From Planctomycetota bacterium (lineage in GTDB: Bacteria; Planctomycetota; UBA1135; UBA2386): a stretch of 49,434 bases of DNA. How positions within the stretch are numbered: the first letter of the stretch is position 1; each line of letters starts with the position of its first letter. A program made the translations under genes and the position numbers. Shown here one piece after another: positions 1 through 13,200 of this stretch. The notes under the pieces were generated by a model that was not told the DNA's origin, made no database searches, and saw only the letters and a program-made list of their open reading frames with translations. Where the stretch lies: positions 1 to 49,434 of the forward strand of contig JAGQRB010000280.1 in assembly GCA_020425925.1 (NCBI GenBank), written 5' to 3'.

Positions 1-2318
1 CCCTCGGGGGCCGCGGGACCGTCGCCGGCCGCACCCTCGAGCAGTGCCTTGCGGCTGAGCTTGATCTTGCCGAAGTCGTCGATCGCGATCACCTTGACCT
101 TGATCGTGTCGCCGATGCGGACGACGTCGGTCACGGCGCGGATGAAGTCGTTGCTGAGCTCCGAGACGTGCACCAGGCCTTCCTGGCCCGGCAGGATCTC
201 GACGAACGCGCCGAACTCCTTGATCGCGCTGACCCGCCCTTCGTAGACCGCACCGAGTTCGACCTCGGCCGTCATCGCGGAGATGTACTGCATGCAGGCG
301 TCGACCTTCTCACCGACGACGCCGGTGATCGTGCAGAGGCCGCTGTCCTCGATCGAGATCTTGCACTCGTACTGTTCCTGCAGCATGCGGATGTTCTTGC
401 CACCCGGGCCGATCACGGTGCCGATCTTGTCCGGCGGCACCTGCACCGACACGAGGCGCGGCGCGTTCGGGCTGAGCTGCTCGCGCGGCCGGTCGAGCGA
501 CTTGAGCATCTCGCGCAGGATGTGCAGTCGACCCTGGCGGGCCTGCTCGAGCGCCTCGGCGAGGATCTCGCGCGTCAGGCCTTCGCACTTGATGTCCATC
601 TGCAGCGCGGTGATACCGCGGCCGGTGCCGACGACCTTGAAGTCCATGTCGCCGCAGGCGTCCTCGCTGCCGAGGATGTCCGACAGGATCGCGTACTTCT
701 TGCCCTCCATCACGAGGCCCATCGCGATGCCCGCGACCGGCTGCTTGATCGGCACACCGGCGTCCATCATCGCGAGCGTGCCACCGCACGCGGTCGCCAT
801 CGACGAGCTGCCGTTGGACTCGAGGATATCGCTGGTCACGCGGATCGTGTAGGGTAACTCCTCCTTGCTCGGCAGCGCCGGCTCGAGGCCGTGCTCGGCG
901 AGCGCGCCGTGACCGATCTCGCGGCGACCGGGCGCCAGCATGCGCTTGGTCTCGCCGACCGAGAACGGCGGGAACGCGTAGTGCAGCAGGAAGCGCTTGC
1001 GCGGCTCGGGCATCAGCCCGTCGATGATCTGCTGGTCGTCGGTGCCGCCGAGCGTGACGACGCCGAGCGCCTGGGTCTCACCGCGGGTGAACAGCACCGA
1101 GCCGTGCGTTCGCGGCAGCACGCCGACGTCGATCGTGATCGGTCGGATCACGTCGGTCGAACGGCCGTCGGCGCGCACGCCCTTCTGCAGGATCGAATCG
1201 CGTTCGGCCTGCTTGACGATGCCGGTAACGATGTCCGAGACGGTCGTGTCGTGGACCTTCTTGGCCTTGTCGTCGAGGTTCGCGGGCGCCGGGAACGCGG
1301 CCTTGGCCTCTTCGCGCGCGGCCTTGGTCGCCGCGCCGCGCACCTGCTTGGTGCCGGGCGTCAGCGGCGCCTCGCGCAGCGCCTTGCCGAACTGCTTCTC
1401 GATCGCCTTCTGCAGCGTCTCGTCGACCTTCGGCGGCTCGAAGTCCATCTTCGGCTTACCGGCCTTGGCGACGAGCTCCTCGATCATCTCGACGATCTCG
1501 CGGATCGTGTCGTGCGCCAGTTCGAGCGCCTCGAGGATGGTGTCCTCGGAGACCTCCTTGGCGCCGGCCTCGACCATCGCGATCGCGTCCTCGTGGCCCG
1601 CGACGGTCAGGTTGAGCCGGTTGTCGTCGCCCTGCAGCTGCGTCCACGTCGGGTTGACGACGAGCTCGCCGCCGACCATGCCGATGCGGACCATGCCGAG
1701 CGTGCGACCGTGCGGCAGCGAGCTCAGCGCCAGCGCCGCGAACGACGCGACCGCGGCGAGGATGTCGCCGTCGTTCTCGCGATCGGACGCGATCACCTGC
1801 GACAGCACCTGGACATCGCGACGGAAGCCGTCGGGAAACATCGGCCGGATCGACCGATCGATGATGCGGCAGGCGAGGATCTCCTTCGTCGTCGGCCGGC
1901 CCTCACGCTTGAAGAAGCCGCCCGGGATCATGCCCGCGGCCGCGGTCTTCTCGCGGTAGTCGACCGTCAGCGGGAAGAAGTCGATCCCGTCCGGTGCCTT
2001 GCTGCTGTTGACCGCGGCGAGCACCATCGTGTCGCCGTAGCGCGCGACGCAGGCGCCGTCGCTGAGCTTCGCCATGCGCCCGGTCTCGAGCCGCAGCGTG
2101 CGGCCGCCGATCTCGCGCTCGACGACGACCATGTTGGGATAGCGGGGGTCCGGGGAACTCGTCGACGAGCTCGCCGACGGCTTCGCCGACTTCTTGGCGG
2201 CCTTCTTGCCACCGGCCTTCGCGGCCTTGGCGGCCTTGGCGGGCGCCTTCTTGGCGCCGGCCTTGCGCGGGGAGCGCGTGGTTGCAGTTGAGGATGCGGC
2301 CTTCTTCTTCGTAGCCAT
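1..2318 (-). CDS. pnp: Polyribonucleotide nucleotidyltransferase (PNPase), 3' end cut by window edge
   Basis: Phosphorolytic 3'-5' exoribonuclease of mRNA decay. The frame from the ATG at 2318 is open to the window edge (772 complete codons). It shows the first RNase PH domain from about residue 63, an alpha-helical linker, the second RNase PH domain, a KH domain near residue 640 with GPGGKNIR, and an S1 domain (about 685-757) ending in KLSRKALL. Only a short C-terminal tail is missing. Oddity: residues 1-62 are a lysine/alanine-rich, histone H1-like extension (KKAPAKAAKAAKAGGKKAAKK) ahead of the usual PNPase start. An internal ATG at 2132 (M63) would remove the tail but has no Shine-Dalgarno; the upstream ATG has only a weak purine-rich leader. 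It lies downstream of rpsO, the common bacterial rpsO-pnp order. Confidence 0.95.
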   Translation of the reverse strand, partial: MATKKKAASSTATTRSPRKAGAKKAPAKAAKAAKAGGKKAAKKSAKPSASSSTSSPDPRYPNMVVVEREIGGRTLRLETGRMAKLSDGACVARYGDTMVLAAVNSSKAPDGIDFFPLTVDYREKTAAAGMIPGGFFKREGRPTTKEILACRIIDRSIRPMFPDGFRRDVQVLSQVIASDRENDGDILAAVASFAALALSSLPHGRTLGMVRIGMVGGELVVNPTWTQLQGDDNRLNLTVAGHEDAIAMVEAGAKEVSEDTILEALELAHDTIREIVEMIEELVAKAGKPKMDFEPPKVDETLQKAIEKQFGKALREAPLTPGTKQVRGAATKAAREEAKAAFPAPANLDDKAKKVHDTTVSDIVTGIVKQAERDSILQKGVRADGRSTDVIRPITIDVGVLPRTHGSVLFTRGETQALGVVTLGGTDDQQIIDGLMPEPRKRFLLHYAFPPFSVGETKRMLAPGRREIGHGALAEHGLEPALPSKEELPYTIRVTSDILESNGSSSMATACGGTLAMMDAGVPIKQPVAGIAMGLVMEGKKYAILSDILGSEDACGDMDFKVVGTGRGITALQMDIKCEGLTREILAEALEQARQGRLHILREMLKSLDRPREQLSPNAPRLVSVQVPPDKIGTVIGPGGKNIRMLQEQYECKISIEDSGLCTITGVVGEKVDACMQYISAMTAEVELGAVYEGRVSAIKEFGAFVEILPGQEGLVHVSELSNDFIRAVTDVVRIGDTIKVKVIAIDDFGKIKLSRKALLEGAAGDGPAAPE

Positions 2319-2596
2319 TGTCTTCTTTCTTCTTAGCTGCGAGCCGCGCTGGCGCTGCCGCCCCTACCTGGGGCCCGAGCAGAGCCGAAACGTCGGCCGG
2401 GCGGACACGCGCGCGGGCCGCAGCGAATCGGCTGCGGCAAGGCGGGCGCGGCGGCCCTCTGGTCAGCGACTCTGACGCCTCCTGCGCCGGTCGCTCGATG
2501 ATGGTCGCGCCAGCGCACGGTGCACTGTCGCGTGGGGTGGCGCGATCGCCGGGTTTCGAGTTTGGGTAACGTTCTCCGAGACGGGGATGGTGACCC

Positions 2597-2612
2597 GCCG
2601 CCCTCGGACGGC
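2597..2612 (-). terminator. Hairpin just after rpsO stop
   Basis: On the minus-strand transcript a 6-bp GC-rich stem (GCCGUC/GGCGGC, one G-U pair) with loop CGAG begins 4 nt after the rpsO stop. There is no U tract, so it may be an attenuating or RNA-processing structure between rpsO and pnp rather than a full terminator. Confidence 0.3.
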
Positions 2613-2616
2613 CGCC

Positions 2617-2886
2617 CTATTTGCGGAGGCCGAGCTTGGCAGCGAGTTCGGTGTAGCGAGCCGGGTCGACGCGGCGCAGATAAGCGGAGAGCTTGTTGCG
2701 GCGGTTGACCTTCTTCAGGAGACCGTGCCGGCTGTGGTAGTCCTTCGGATGGCGCTGCATGTGACCGGTCAGCTCTAGGATCTGAGCGGTCAGCAACGCG
2801 ATCTGGACGTCGGCGGAACCACTGTCTCTGTCGTGGCGCCGATTGTCTTGGATGATCTGGGTCTTGGTTTCGCCGGCAACGGTCAT
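2617..2886 (-). CDS. rpsO: 30S ribosomal protein S15
   Basis: Primary 16S rRNA-binding protein of the small subunit platform. The 89-residue product has the S15 length and signature: TGSADVQ-like segment (DSGSADVQIALLT), HMQRHPKDYHSRHGL and LVNRRNKLLDYL-like LKKVNRRNKLSAYLRR. Start is the ATG at 2886, preceded by AGGAG (2894-2898) at a 7-nt spacing. The gene precedes pnp, as in many bacteria. Confidence 0.97.
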   Translation of the reverse strand: MTVAGETKTQIIQDNRRHDRDSGSADVQIALLTAQILELTGHMQRHPKDYHSRHGLLKKVNRRNKLSAYLRRVDPARYTELAAKLGLRK

Positions 2887-2952
2887 CCCTGCACTCCTAT
2901 AGGTATCGTCAGAACCAGCGTGCCAGAACAGGGTCTCCGGCGGCGCGGTCGG

Positions 2953-2975
2953 CCCGTCGGCACGTTGCCGTCGGG
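2953..2975 (-). other. Imperfect inverted repeat in rpsO leader region
   Basis: Two 10-nt arms (cccgtcggca / tgccgtcggg) with one mismatch flank a 3-nt loop, about 67 nt upstream of rpsO. It could be a leader structure (S15 is known to bind its own mRNA leader in several bacteria) or the end of the upstream unit. No U tract was seen. Confidence 0.3.
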
Positions 2976-3173
2976 CGTAGGGTCAGACTTTCAAGGCGGG
3001 GAGGATAGCGAGCGGCATCGCCAGCGCAACCCCGCTCAGCCAACCGGAGCCGAGGAATCCGGCATGACCGGACGAGAGGGGAGGGGCGCAGCCAGAACCC
3101 GGACGCAACCGAAGCAGCGCGTCGCGGACCGGACCAGCTCGCCGCACCAACCAGCTCGCCGAACGACCCCGCC

Positions 3174-3815
3174 TCAGTGCGGACTCGGCAGCCGCAGCAG
3201 CAGCTGTCGGATCGCGATCTCGGCGCAGCTCCGCGCCATGTAGTCGCGGTCGCGCGGCGCGGCGCCGGCGCCGCCGGCCTTGACCTCGCCGCTCAGGGTC
3301 CCGTACCAGAGCTGCTGGCCGTCCTTGCCGACCAGCGAGGCCTGGAACTGGAAGTAGACCCGGCGGTTGATCAGCAGCTTCGACTCGTCCCAGCGATCGA
3401 TCCGCAGCGCCAGCGCCGCATCCTCGGCAGCCCTGCCGACGACCCGCCGCAACCACGTCGGATCGAGCACGGAGCTGCGCGACCCGGCCGCCTCGGCCGC
3501 GCCGACGCCGCCCGTCCCGCGCAACGCGGTGTCGACCGCCTGCGAGCTGATCGGGGTGTAGAGCCGATCGACCAGCTGCCGCATGACCTCCTGCCGCAGG
3601 AAGACCAGGTGCCGCTCGGCGGCGCGATCGTCGGTGCCGTCCTCGACCGGCAGCACCGCGATCTGGGTCGGCGCCTGCGCCGCGAGCGCAGGGGCGACCG
3701 TGAACGAGGGATACACCGTGACGGGCTCGGCGGTGTGACAACCGCCCGCGACCGCCGCGAGCAGGAGGCAGAGCACCGAGGCTCCTCCCGGAACGACGCT
3801 TCTCGACGTGACCAT
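3174..3815 (-). CDS. Putative lipoprotein, GNA1162/DUF799-like
   Basis: A 213-residue envelope lipoprotein. Residues 1-26 are a type II signal peptide ending in the lipobox AVAGGC (C26). The mature part opens with a beta strand/helix segment (TQIAVLPVEDGTDDRAAERH) followed by a region with IDRWDESK and LVGKDGQQLWYGTLSGE. This resembles GNA1162/DUF799 and other small outer-membrane assembly lipoproteins, but the match is by general pattern only. The ATG at 3815 has AAGGA 7 nt upstream. An upstream reading frame continues open but is GC-rich shadow of the neighbouring gene. Function unknown. Confidence 0.75.
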   Translation of the reverse strand: MVTSRSVVPGGASVLCLLLAAVAGGCHTAEPVTVYPSFTVAPALAAQAPTQIAVLPVEDGTDDRAAERHLVFLRQEVMRQLVDRLYTPISSQAVDTALRGTGGVGAAEAAGSRSSVLDPTWLRRVVGRAAEDAALALRIDRWDESKLLINRRVYFQFQASLVGKDGQQLWYGTLSGEVKAGGAGAAPRDRDYMARSCAEIAIRQLLLRLPSPH

Positions 3816-4074
3816 GACCGTTTCCTTCGCGTGGACCGCGCCTGACCGGACGCAGCCCCCACTAGCAGCGATTTCGGTGGCACCATAGCCACGCCCGGGA
3901 CCGGATTCCAGGCAATGGCGCTCGTCTACCTCGCCCAATCCATCCCCCGACACGCCGCACAACGAGAACCGTGAAGAATCGCGAGGGCCCGTGGCCAGGT
4001 CCCGCACGCCGCGGCGGGGCCCAACCCGCCAATCCGCCCCCGGCGTTCCCCGCCCTGCGGCGTGCAGTATTGCC

Positions 4075-4127
4075 GGTATTGCCGCGGTAGCGGCAAGCCT
4101 CCGGCTTGCCGCTAGCGCGGCAATACC
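4075..4127. terminator. Long palindrome spanning the stop codon of the 711-aa secreted protein gene
   Basis: Two 25-nt arms (4075-4099 and 4103-4127) are complementary except for one position and enclose a 3-nt loop (tcc). The minus-strand stop codon (4112-4114) lies inside the 3' arm. There is no T run on either side. It could act as a bidirectional transcription stop or mRNA 3'-end protector, or be a copy of a dispersed palindromic element. Confidence 0.55.
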
Positions 4128-6247
4128 GCCCACCACTCCGCATCCAGCCAGTTGTTCGGGCCGTTCGGCACGACGTCCTGGAGGATGTTGTCGCAGCGGG
4201 TCACGAGGCCCGGGTAGAGGCCGGTGTGGACCTCGCGGCAGATCAGCACCGCCGGCAGGATCCACGGCCAGAAGTTGATGCCGACGTGCACGTCGGGGCT
4301 GCCGGTGTAGTAGCGGTTCGCCGCCATCGCGTCGCCTTCGCTGTCGCCCTCGAGGTAGCGCACGGCGGTGGCGGCGACCCAGTGGTTGTTCTCGCGGAAG
4401 ACGCAGTGGTTGACGATCATGCGCGAGATCTCGCGCGCCATCTGCAGGAAGCGCTGGTCGCCGGTGGTGCGCCACGCGGCATAGAACCCCATCGTCGCGA
4501 TGCTGTGCTCCCAGACGATGATCGCCCGCACGCGATCCTGGGTGCCGGGTTCGAGGAACGAACCGTCCGAACCGGTCTGCAGCACGCGCACCGGCTTCGC
4601 CGGGTTGCCGGCGAACTGCCGCCCGAGCCAGCTGTTCTGCACCGTCTGGATGCGGTTCAGCATCGTCTGGCGCAGCGCCTGCCGCTGCTGCGGGTCGCTG
4701 TCGAGCAGCAGCATGTTGGCCCAGGCCATCATCAGCCGGCCCTCGCCGCGCGGCGAGTCCATCCAGTTCGGCACCATCGCCATGTCGACCTCGACGAGGT
4801 CGCGAAGCTGGTCGTCGAGCGCGTAGCGGCCGGTGAGCGCGAGCAGCGCGTTGAAGTTGTTCTGCGAGCGGTGCTGGTCGTCGTAGGTCGACCAGCCGTT
4901 CGTCGACCACACGTACGGCAGCGGACACGGCAGCCCGAGGGTGTCGGCGGTGGTCTTGCAGTTCGGCCGCTGGCTGAAGCACTGCAGCCCCTGGTGCGAG
5001 CCGAAGCGCATCGGCGAGCCGTCGACCTCGCGGTAGTGGAAGCCGCGCATCGCGACCGCGGCGACCGAGTAGCCGGCGTCGATCAGCCAGCGCGGGTCAC
5101 CCACGGTCACGGCCTGGGCGCCCTTGCAGGCGCCGAAGTCCTCCTGCGCGCCGCTGGTGCCGGCGTACTTGTTGAGACCGCGCGGCCGGGGGGCGAACAC
5201 GTCGGACGGCTGCTGCATCAGGTTCACGAAGCCATTCCAGGTCGCATCCGCATCGGACCGGCCGTTGTCGGAGCGGAACGGCGCCGGCACCTCGGGCACC
5301 ATGCCGAATGCCAGCCACTTGTCCTGCCAGTGCTTCCAGATGCCGACCGTCGGCTTGTCGTGGCGCGCGAACAGGCCGTCGACGCGATCCGCGATCGACC
5401 AGTTCAGCCCCATCCCGTGGGTGAAGTAGCTCATCGGGGTGGCCTGGCGACCGGGCGACACGAAGCACTGCATCGAGCCGCGCACGGCGATGCCCTCGCC
5501 CCGACCGATCGCCGCCGGCCCCGAGATCGGCTGCATCCAGCGGCCGTGACCGCTCGAGTTGGGGTCGTAGTTGATCTTGGGCTCGGACAGGCCGAGGCGC
5601 TCGCGGTAGTCGAGTCGCATGTACTCGCCGCTCTCGAGCCAGACTCCGACGAACGAATAGCTCATCGTGTCGAGTCGTGGATCCGAGCACGTGAACGTGC
5701 ACTCGACATCGACCGAGTCCTGGGCGGCGTAGATGTAGAGGTAGGCGTCGAACACGAACGCGCTCGTGCCGATGCGGCCGCCGAGGTGGAACACGCGGCG
5801 GGCCGGCGAGACGTCCTCGACGATCTCGAGCGTCGGCTGCTGCAGGCGGTGCTCGACGAAGTCCGTGTCGACGACGACCGGCAGCGGCAGCACCGCGAAC
5901 GTGTTGTCGCTCACCCAGTCGGACATCCCCCACGGCGGCAGGCTCGCGGCGTTGTTGGTGACGGGCGCGAGTCGACCGGAGAAGTAGCTCCGCGCCGGCA
6001 TGTCGGCGAGCACGTGGAACATCACCGAATGCTCGCCGACGGTGCGACCGCGGTAGGCGATCCACCCGTTCGGCTCGAATCGGCAGAGGCGCGGCAGCGA
6101 TGCGGCGTCGATCGCGGGAACCGCCACGTCGACCCACTGCTTGCGCGCGACACCGGTCGGATTCCGCAGCACGACATCCTGGGCACGGAGACAGCCGACG
6201 GCGAGCGCGAGCCCGAGGACGGCAACGATGGGTCGAGCGTGGGTCAT
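4112..6247 (-). CDS. Large secreted protein of unknown function
   Basis: A 711-residue protein with a signal peptide (MTHARPIVAVLGLALAVGCLRAQ, cleaved near residue 23). The N-terminal ~350 residues are beta-rich; the rest carries helical segments with conserved aromatic and acidic residues (LTGRYALDDQLRDLVEVDMA, LMMAWANMLLL, IVWEHSIATMGFYAAWR), suggestive of an alpha/alpha-barrel as in polysaccharide lyases or glycoside hydrolases. I cannot name a family. Start at ATG 6247 is supported by the signal peptide; GAAGG lies upstream at a long spacing. It is divergent from the large plus-strand cluster. Confidence 0.8.
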   Translation of the reverse strand: MTHARPIVAVLGLALAVGCLRAQDVVLRNPTGVARKQWVDVAVPAIDAASLPRLCRFEPNGWIAYRGRTVGEHSVMFHVLADMPARSYFSGRLAPVTNNAASLPPWGMSDWVSDNTFAVLPLPVVVDTDFVEHRLQQPTLEIVEDVSPARRVFHLGGRIGTSAFVFDAYLYIYAAQDSVDVECTFTCSDPRLDTMSYSFVGVWLESGEYMRLDYRERLGLSEPKINYDPNSSGHGRWMQPISGPAAIGRGEGIAVRGSMQCFVSPGRQATPMSYFTHGMGLNWSIADRVDGLFARHDKPTVGIWKHWQDKWLAFGMVPEVPAPFRSDNGRSDADATWNGFVNLMQQPSDVFAPRPRGLNKYAGTSGAQEDFGACKGAQAVTVGDPRWLIDAGYSVAAVAMRGFHYREVDGSPMRFGSHQGLQCFSQRPNCKTTADTLGLPCPLPYVWSTNGWSTYDDQHRSQNNFNALLALTGRYALDDQLRDLVEVDMAMVPNWMDSPRGEGRLMMAWANMLLLDSDPQQRQALRQTMLNRIQTVQNSWLGRQFAGNPAKPVRVLQTGSDGSFLEPGTQDRVRAIIVWEHSIATMGFYAAWRTTGDQRFLQMAREISRMIVNHCVFRENNHWVAATAVRYLEGDSEGDAMAANRYYTGSPDVHVGINFWPWILPAVLICREVHTGLYPGLVTRCDNILQDVVPNGPNNWLDAEWWAVLPR

Positions 6248-6532
6248 TCCGAGTTGCGCCTTCTACGCGCTGAAGCTCCCATGAGGTCGGGGAAACCTCG
6301 TCAGGTCTTCGCAATGCTGCGGGCCCTCGAACGCCCTCACGTATCCGAGAACCGCTCCGACGCATTGCGACCGCTCACCCGGGCCACCGCTGCGCGAACG
6401 ACCGCAACTGTGATACGGGCGATAGCAAGGGCGCCTGATCCGTTGGAGATTTTCCACCTTCAGTCCCCCATCCCGCCACCCGAAAGCTCAGGACGCTGTC
6501 CGCGCTCGGCGCGACGGCTCAGGGGAATTCCG
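6248..6532. other. Divergent intergenic region (promoters expected)
   Basis: This 285-nt gap must carry promoters for the minus-strand secreted protein and for the plus-strand cluster. A TGTGATAC at 6411-6418 resembles an extended -10, but no convincing -35 element accompanies it. No operator or long inverted repeat was seen. Confidence 0.35.
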
Positions 6533-7527
6533 ATTCGAAAGCTACGGGAGATCGCGTTCGCGGCCATGGCGGTGGCCGGCGTGGCGTCGGCGCAGGGCGT
6601 TTCCGACGCCCGCTCCGTCACGGACATGGTGTTCTCCGCGTTTCCCGAGGCGGACACCATCCGCAACATCGTCCGCGACATCGACCGCGACACCCGCCGG
6701 CGCATCGAGCAGACGCTGCCGTTCAAGATCCACTTCCAGGAGCTCGGCGAGCACAAGCTGCACGTCGCGTTCCGTGGCAACCGACCGGTCGGGCTGATGT
6801 ACGTCCGCACCGAGCAGATGGAGTGGGGCATCGCCGAGATCGGTTGGGCGCTGTCGCTCGAGTGCCGCGTGCTCGGCTTCGCGTTCGCGAACAGTCGCAG
6901 CGACGACACCCGCGAGCTGCCGCGCTCGGCGTTCGCCAAGACGCTGATCGGCTGCGACTACGCCGCGCTGCACGCGCTGCACGAGAGCCCGGCTCCGGCC
7001 GGCGAGGCCGACACACGGAACGCCGGACCGGCACGCACCGTGCTGCGCTCGGCGATGAAGGCCACACTCGTCGTCGACCTGGTCTGGGTCGATCAGGTCT
7101 CCAAGCTCGCCGATCTCGCGATGCTCTACGACGAGCTGCCGTTCGCGACGCCCGGGCGACGGCACGTCATCCGACCGGAGCCCCGGCTCGGCACCGAACA
7201 GCACCTGCTGGCGCTGCACGTGATCGAGGCCCGCGGCGAGGCCGGCTTCCCGCTCGGCCGCGTCGCCCGCACCCGGATCACGCTCGGCGGCAGCGGCACC
7301 GGCGGCGCGGAACGTGAGATCGAGCTGCGCTGGGTCATCGACCCCGCCGGCCGCATCCTGCGGGTGACGCCGGCGGCGTCCTGGCCGGACGAGCAGCTGC
7401 GGCTGATGTGCAGCGCGCTGCGCGGGCGGCCGCTGGTCGATCCGGCGCTGCCGGGCAACCCGCTCGCGGCGGTCGCGCGCGAGATCTCCGCCGAGCTCAC
7501 GCAGCTCGCCGGGAGGCGGCCCGGGCG

Positions 7528-7531
<4 letters not shown>
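6533..7531 (+). CDS. Secreted FMN_bind-like protein, probable ATT start
   Basis: First gene of the 17-kb cluster, 332 residues if started at ATT 6533. That start gives an ideal signal peptide (MRKLREIAFAAMAVAGVASA, cleaved before Q) and has AGGGGA at 6521-6526 with 6-nt spacing. The first ATG (6566) would leave only 10 residues of signal with no basic n-region, and a TTG at 6443 has only a distant AAGG. Residues about 25-140 (FPEADTIRNI, RPVGLMYVRTEQMEWGIAEI, WALSLECRVLGFAF) resemble the FMN_bind domain of RnfG-like proteins, but the match is weak and no flavinylation motif was seen. The second half is unrecognised. Its stop overlaps the next gene's start (ATGA), implying coupled translation with the kinase. 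Confidence 0.7.
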
Positions 7532-10275
<2,744 letters not shown>

Positions 10276-10283
10276 TCCAAGAC

Positions 10284-13200
10284 ATGACCGACGACGCGAT
10301 GACGAACGAGAGGATCGTGGCAAAGGCCGCCAAGGCGACGCTCGGCGGCGAGACCGTCGAGCCGCGCATCCTGCTGTCGGCGAGCTGGCTCGCCGACACC
10401 CTGGGGCTCTTGACCGCGCCGCTCGGCAGCGACACCGGCGGCGCCGGCGACGACTACCTGGTCGGCACGGCCGGTTCCGACACGCTCGACGGCGGCGGCG
10501 GCGACGACGTGCTGCAGGGTCTCGGCGGCGACGACACGCTGATCGGCGGCGCCGGTACGCACGACGTCGCCGACTACAGCGCCGCGACCGCCGGCGTGAC
10601 GGTCGACCTCTCGGCCGGCACCGCGTCCGGCGGCGCCGGCAACGACACGCTGTCGGGCATCGAGGCGGTCTCCGGCTCGGCGTTCGACGACACCTTCGCG
10701 TTCACCGCGGCGCAGGACGGCGACGTCTTCAGCGTACTCGGCAACGGCGGAGACGACGTCATCGACCTCAGCGGCTACCGCTCGTCGGCGATCACGTTCG
10801 GCGACGGCGAGGTCACGGTCGACCTCGGCGCCGGCAGCTCGTTCAAGATCGAGTACGCCGACATCGACCACATCACGTTCGGCGACATCGACGCCCACCT
10901 GCTGACCGGCGACGTCGACCAGACCAGGTGGAGCGGCCACGCGATCTGGGTCGACGGCGCCCAGGCCTTCGAGCTCGAGGTCGGCGGCAGCGGCACGATC
11001 GACTGGAGCTACGACGCAGCGACCGACTCGCTGAGCATCACCGACCAGAGCGGCACGAGCGCCCGCACCGATATCGTCGTCACCGACCTCAACGGCCAGG
11101 ACCTCGCGATCACCGACGTCACGGTCGCGCGCGACCTCGGCTCGCTGACGACCAACGTCGACATCGGCACGGTCTCGATCGGTGCCGGCAACGCGACGAT
11201 CCACACCATCACGATCGACGGCGGTGCCGGTCGGCTCGACAACTTCCTCGCCGGCGCCGGCAGCATGTCGGGCGACACCACGATCCACGCCGACGTCGGC
11301 ACGATCCTGCTGTCGCAGGACCTCAACGCCGACTTCACGGTCGACGGCGACGTCGGCGCCGCCAGCCTCAACGTGCTGAAGAGCGGCCAGACGCTGCACT
11401 TCACCGGCGACCTCGGCGCGCTGAACGCGACCACGATCAACGGCGACGTCACGATCGACGGCAACCTCGGCACGCTGAATGCGACCAGGCTCAACGGCAC
11501 GCTCACGGTCGGCGGCGACGTCGGCACGCTCGCCATCACCGACGTGCGCGGCGACGTCGCCGTCGCCGGCGACCTCGACAACGCGAGCTTCGGCACGGTC
11601 GACAGAGGCGCGACGGTGAGCGCCGGCAACGTCCAGGGCGCGGTCGATCTCTCCGTCGGCGGCACCCAGCTCGGTCGCACCGGCGGCGCCGACGCGAAGC
11701 TGACGCTCGACGGCGCGACGATGTCGGTCACCGCCGCGGCGCCGAACTCGGTGCCGATCGCCGACGCCGGGCTCGACCTCATCGGCGCGACCGGCGACCT
11801 GCTCACGCTCGACGCCGGCGCCAGCTCCGACGCCGACAGCGACGCGCTGACCTACAAGTGGGTACAGACCGGCGGTCCGGCGGTCACGCTCAGCGATCCG
11901 TACGCGGTGCAGCCGACGTTCTCGGCGCCCGACGTGCTGCACCCGACGACGCTCGAGTTCACCGTCACGGTCGGCGACGGCACGGCCACCGCGACCGACA
12001 CCGTGCTCGTCCTGGTCAACCCGGCGAACCTGCTGGCGAACTGGTCGTTCGAGGGCAGCGGCCAGACCGTGACCGACGTCAGCGGCAACGGCAACGACGG
12101 CATGCTCGGTGCGCTCACCAGCGCCGAGGCCGCCGACCCGACGCGGGTCGTGGACCCCGAGCGCGGCAACGTGCTGCACTTCGACGGCGGCGACGTCGTC
12201 GGCTTCGCCGGCACCGGGCCCGCCGGCAACTTCTCGGTTTCGGCCTGGGCCAAGGACGACGGCACCGGCAGCGGCAACCAGACGATCTACGCCACCATGG
12301 GCGCCGAGATCTGGCTGCGCACCGACGGCAGCAAGGTGATGCTCAACGTCGGCGGCTACGGCAACTACGTCGAAACCGCGGCCGGCACCTGGAGCGCCGG
12401 CGAATGGCACCACGTCACCGGCACCTGGGACGGCACGACCGCGCACATCTACATCGACGGCGTCGACATGGCGCTCACGACGGTCGGCACGCCGAGCGAC
12501 CCGGTCGCCGCGGTCGGCGGCATCGGCAACCTCGCGTTCCAGGGCTGGACCGGCGAGATCGACGACGTGCGGGTCTACGGCGAATCGCTCGGCGCGAGCA
12601 CGGTCACCGCGCTGTTCGACAACCTGGTGCCGCTGGCCAACGCGGGCATCGACCAGGCGGTCGGCGAGGACACCGTCGTCACGCTCGACGCCGGCAGCTC
12701 GTACGACCCCGAGGGCCGCACGCTGACCTACACCTGGACCCAGATCTCGGGCCCGGCGGTGGTGCTCAGCGACACCGGCGCGGCGCAGTCGACGTTCACC
12801 GCGCCGCAGACCACGGGCAGCACGACGCTGCAGTTCCAGGTCGAGGTCAGCGACGGCGTCAACGTCAGCGTCGACACCGTCGACGTGACGGTGGCCGGCA
12901 TCAACGACGTGCCGATCGCCGAGGCCGGCCCGAACCAGCAGCAGAGCGAGGGCGGCCTGGTGACGCTCGACGGCCGCGGCAGCATCGACCCCGACGGCGG
13001 CTCGCTGACCTACTCGTGGCGGCAGATCTCCGGCCCGACGGTCACGATCGTCAACGCCGACCAGGCGGTCGCCGGCTTCGTCGTGCCCGAGGGCCTGACG
13101 AACTCGCCGGCGCGATTCGAGCTGACGGTCTCCGACGGCGTCAACCGCAGCGTCGACGTGGTGCAGATCCTGATGCGCGCCGACAACGACGCGCCGACCG

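Noticed and set aside
168-2291. Plus-strand open frames opposite pnp
   Set aside because: Shadow of the PNPase gene; the minus strand has RNase PH, KH and S1 motifs.
4106-6520. Upstream in-frame extension of the secreted FMN_bind-like protein
   Set aside because: It lies antisense to the 711-aa secreted protein and has shadow composition; the signal peptide marks the true start near 6533.
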